DNA from: an uncultured Rhodanobacteraceae bacterium
Lineage (GTDB): Bacteria > Pseudomonadota > Gammaproteobacteria > Xanthomonadales > Ahniellaceae
Direction: 5' to 3'
NCBI GenBank assembly: GCA_937873105.1
Contig: CALMWD010000087.1
Span: forward strand, 1-6,250
Length of the DNA: 6,250 bases
This document shows, one piece after another, positions 5,640 to 6,250 of the stretch (its first letter is position 1; each line of letters opens with the position of its first letter). The notes under the pieces are model-generated. The model worked only from the letters and a program-made list of their open reading frames with translations, did no database searches and had not been told where the DNA came from. Position numbers and translations under genes: made by a program.

Positions 5640-5666
5640 TTCAAAACCGGACCGATTCGGTACAAT
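5640..5666 (+). promoter_or_regulatory. Candidate promoter of sufT with an adjoining palindrome
   Basis: TACAAT (5661-5666) is a 5-of-6 match to the -10 consensus and lies 27 bases before the sufT ATG, giving a predicted leader of only about 20 bases. The -35 is poor. TTCAAA at 5640-5645 matches 4 of 6 but with a 15-base spacer, while the 17-base position reads CATTCA. The spacer holds a perfect inverted repeat, ACCGA (5651-5655) and TCGGT (5657-5661) around one base, ending on the first base of the -10. A weak -35 plus a palindrome would fit activator- or repressor-controlled expression. The regulator is unknown. Confidence 0.4.
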
Positions 5667-5693
5667 TTCGCCCGATCCGACTGCGAACCCGCC

Positions 5694-6250
5694 ATGACCC
5701 GTTATTCCCAAACCAGCGAACCGGTGCGCTTCGAGCGCGACTGCGCCGCCATCATGGTGCCCTCGGGCGACCTCGTGAACCTGCCCGCCGGCCAGACCGG
5801 CTACATCACCCAGGCGCTCGGCGGCAGCTTCACCGTGTTCGTCGAGGGCAACCTGTTTCGCATCCGCAACGAAGATGCGGACGCGATCGGCAAGGAGCCC
5901 ATGCCCTTGCCGGACCTGCCCGAGAACGCCAGCGACGACGAGGTCGAGCAGGCAGTCTGGTCGCAGCTGCGTACCTGCTTCGACCCCGAGATCCCGATCA
6001 ACATCGTCGAACTCGGCCTGGTCTATCGCTGCGAGATCGTGAAGTCCGAGGACGGCAAGCGCCGCGCCGAAGTGACGATGACCCTGACCGCGCCCGGCTG
6101 CGGCATGGGCGACATTCTGGTCGAGGACGTGCGCAGCAAGATCGAACTGCTGCCCGCCATCGACGAGGCCGATGTCGAGCTCGTGTTCGATCCGCCCTGG
6201 AACCAGTCGATGATGAGCGACGCGGCGCGGCTCGAAACCGGGATGATGTA
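5694..6250 (+). CDS. sufT: Fe-S cluster assembly protein SufT (MIP18/DUF59 family), cut at the right edge
   Basis: The window shows 185 codons plus two bases (TA) of a SufT-type protein. SufT is an accessory factor for maturing Fe-S proteins, especially when cluster demand is high (shown in Staphylococcus aureus). This is the long form. An N-terminal beta-rich region (about 11-58: VPSGDLVNLPAGQTGYITQ and FTVFVEGNLFRI) precedes the DUF59/MIP18 domain from about 82. That domain has VWSQLRTCFDPEIPINIVEL (88-107), LTAPGCGMGDILVED (131-145) with the family-conserved C136 proposed to bind cluster, and VELVFDPPWNQSMMSDAARL (161-180). Family members end near this point, so the TA at the edge is either the start of the stop codon or one last Tyr codon. 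The ATG at 5694 has no strong Shine-Dalgarno. Other suf genes are expected nearby in many genomes, but those that would lie to the right are outside the window. Confidence 0.92.
   Translation, partial: MTRYSQTSEPVRFERDCAAIMVPSGDLVNLPAGQTGYITQALGGSFTVFVEGNLFRIRNEDADAIGKEPMPLPDLPENASDDEVEQAVWSQLRTCFDPEIPINIVELGLVYRCEIVKSEDGKRRAEVTMTLTAPGCGMGDILVEDVRSKIELLPAIDEADVELVFDPPWNQSMMSDAARLETGMM

Overview
The window is GC-rich, densely coding bacterial chromosome. Gene content and order suggest a gammaproteobacterium, most likely Xanthomonadales (Lysobacter- or Xanthomonas-like). This is inferred from the lgt-thyA pairing, an RlmI-type methyltransferase, a YgdQ-like TerC protein, a long-form SufT and the strong G/C bias at third codon positions. 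There are no tRNAs, rRNAs, CRISPR arrays or insertion sequences. Apart from the toxin-antitoxin pair, the genes are housekeeping genes.

Layout. Bases 1-282 hold the N-terminal part of a minus-strand gene, probably DUF533/TerB-like, which runs off the left edge. A 200-base divergent gap (283-482) leads into a tight plus-strand run: dgkA (diacylglycerol kinase), a TerC/YgdQ-type membrane protein probably involved in Mn2+ efflux, and rlmI (23S rRNA m5C methyltransferase). These three are separated by 4 bases and then joined by an ATGA overlap. After a 64-base gap with a candidate promoter comes a two-gene toxin-antitoxin module, an AbrB-fold antitoxin and a PemK/MazF-fold toxin. It leads without any gap into lgt (prolipoprotein diacylglyceryl transferase) and thyA (thymidylate synthase). 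The junctions in this second run are ATGA (mazE-mazF), TGAATG (mazF-lgt) and TGATG (lgt-thyA). A convergent minus-strand gene for an unrecognised four-helix membrane protein overlaps the 3' end of thyA by 23 bases. After a 96-base divergent gap, sufT (Fe-S cluster assembly, MIP18/DUF59 domain) runs to the right edge.

How the genes fit together. DgkA recycles diacylglycerol and Lgt transfers diacylglyceryl to lipoproteins, so both act on inner-membrane phospholipid. RlmI and ThyA belong to ribosome maturation and dTMP synthesis. The most notable region is 2844-3530. A toxin-antitoxin module sits inside a housekeeping cluster. It has a perfect inverted repeat over its candidate -10 box, a hairpin just before the toxin start, a toxin with His where E. 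coli MazF has its catalytic Arg29, more A/T-ending codons than the gene after it, and a direct junction with the essential lgt gene. I saw no clearly undescribed system. The TA-lgt-thyA arrangement and its operator are the best leads.
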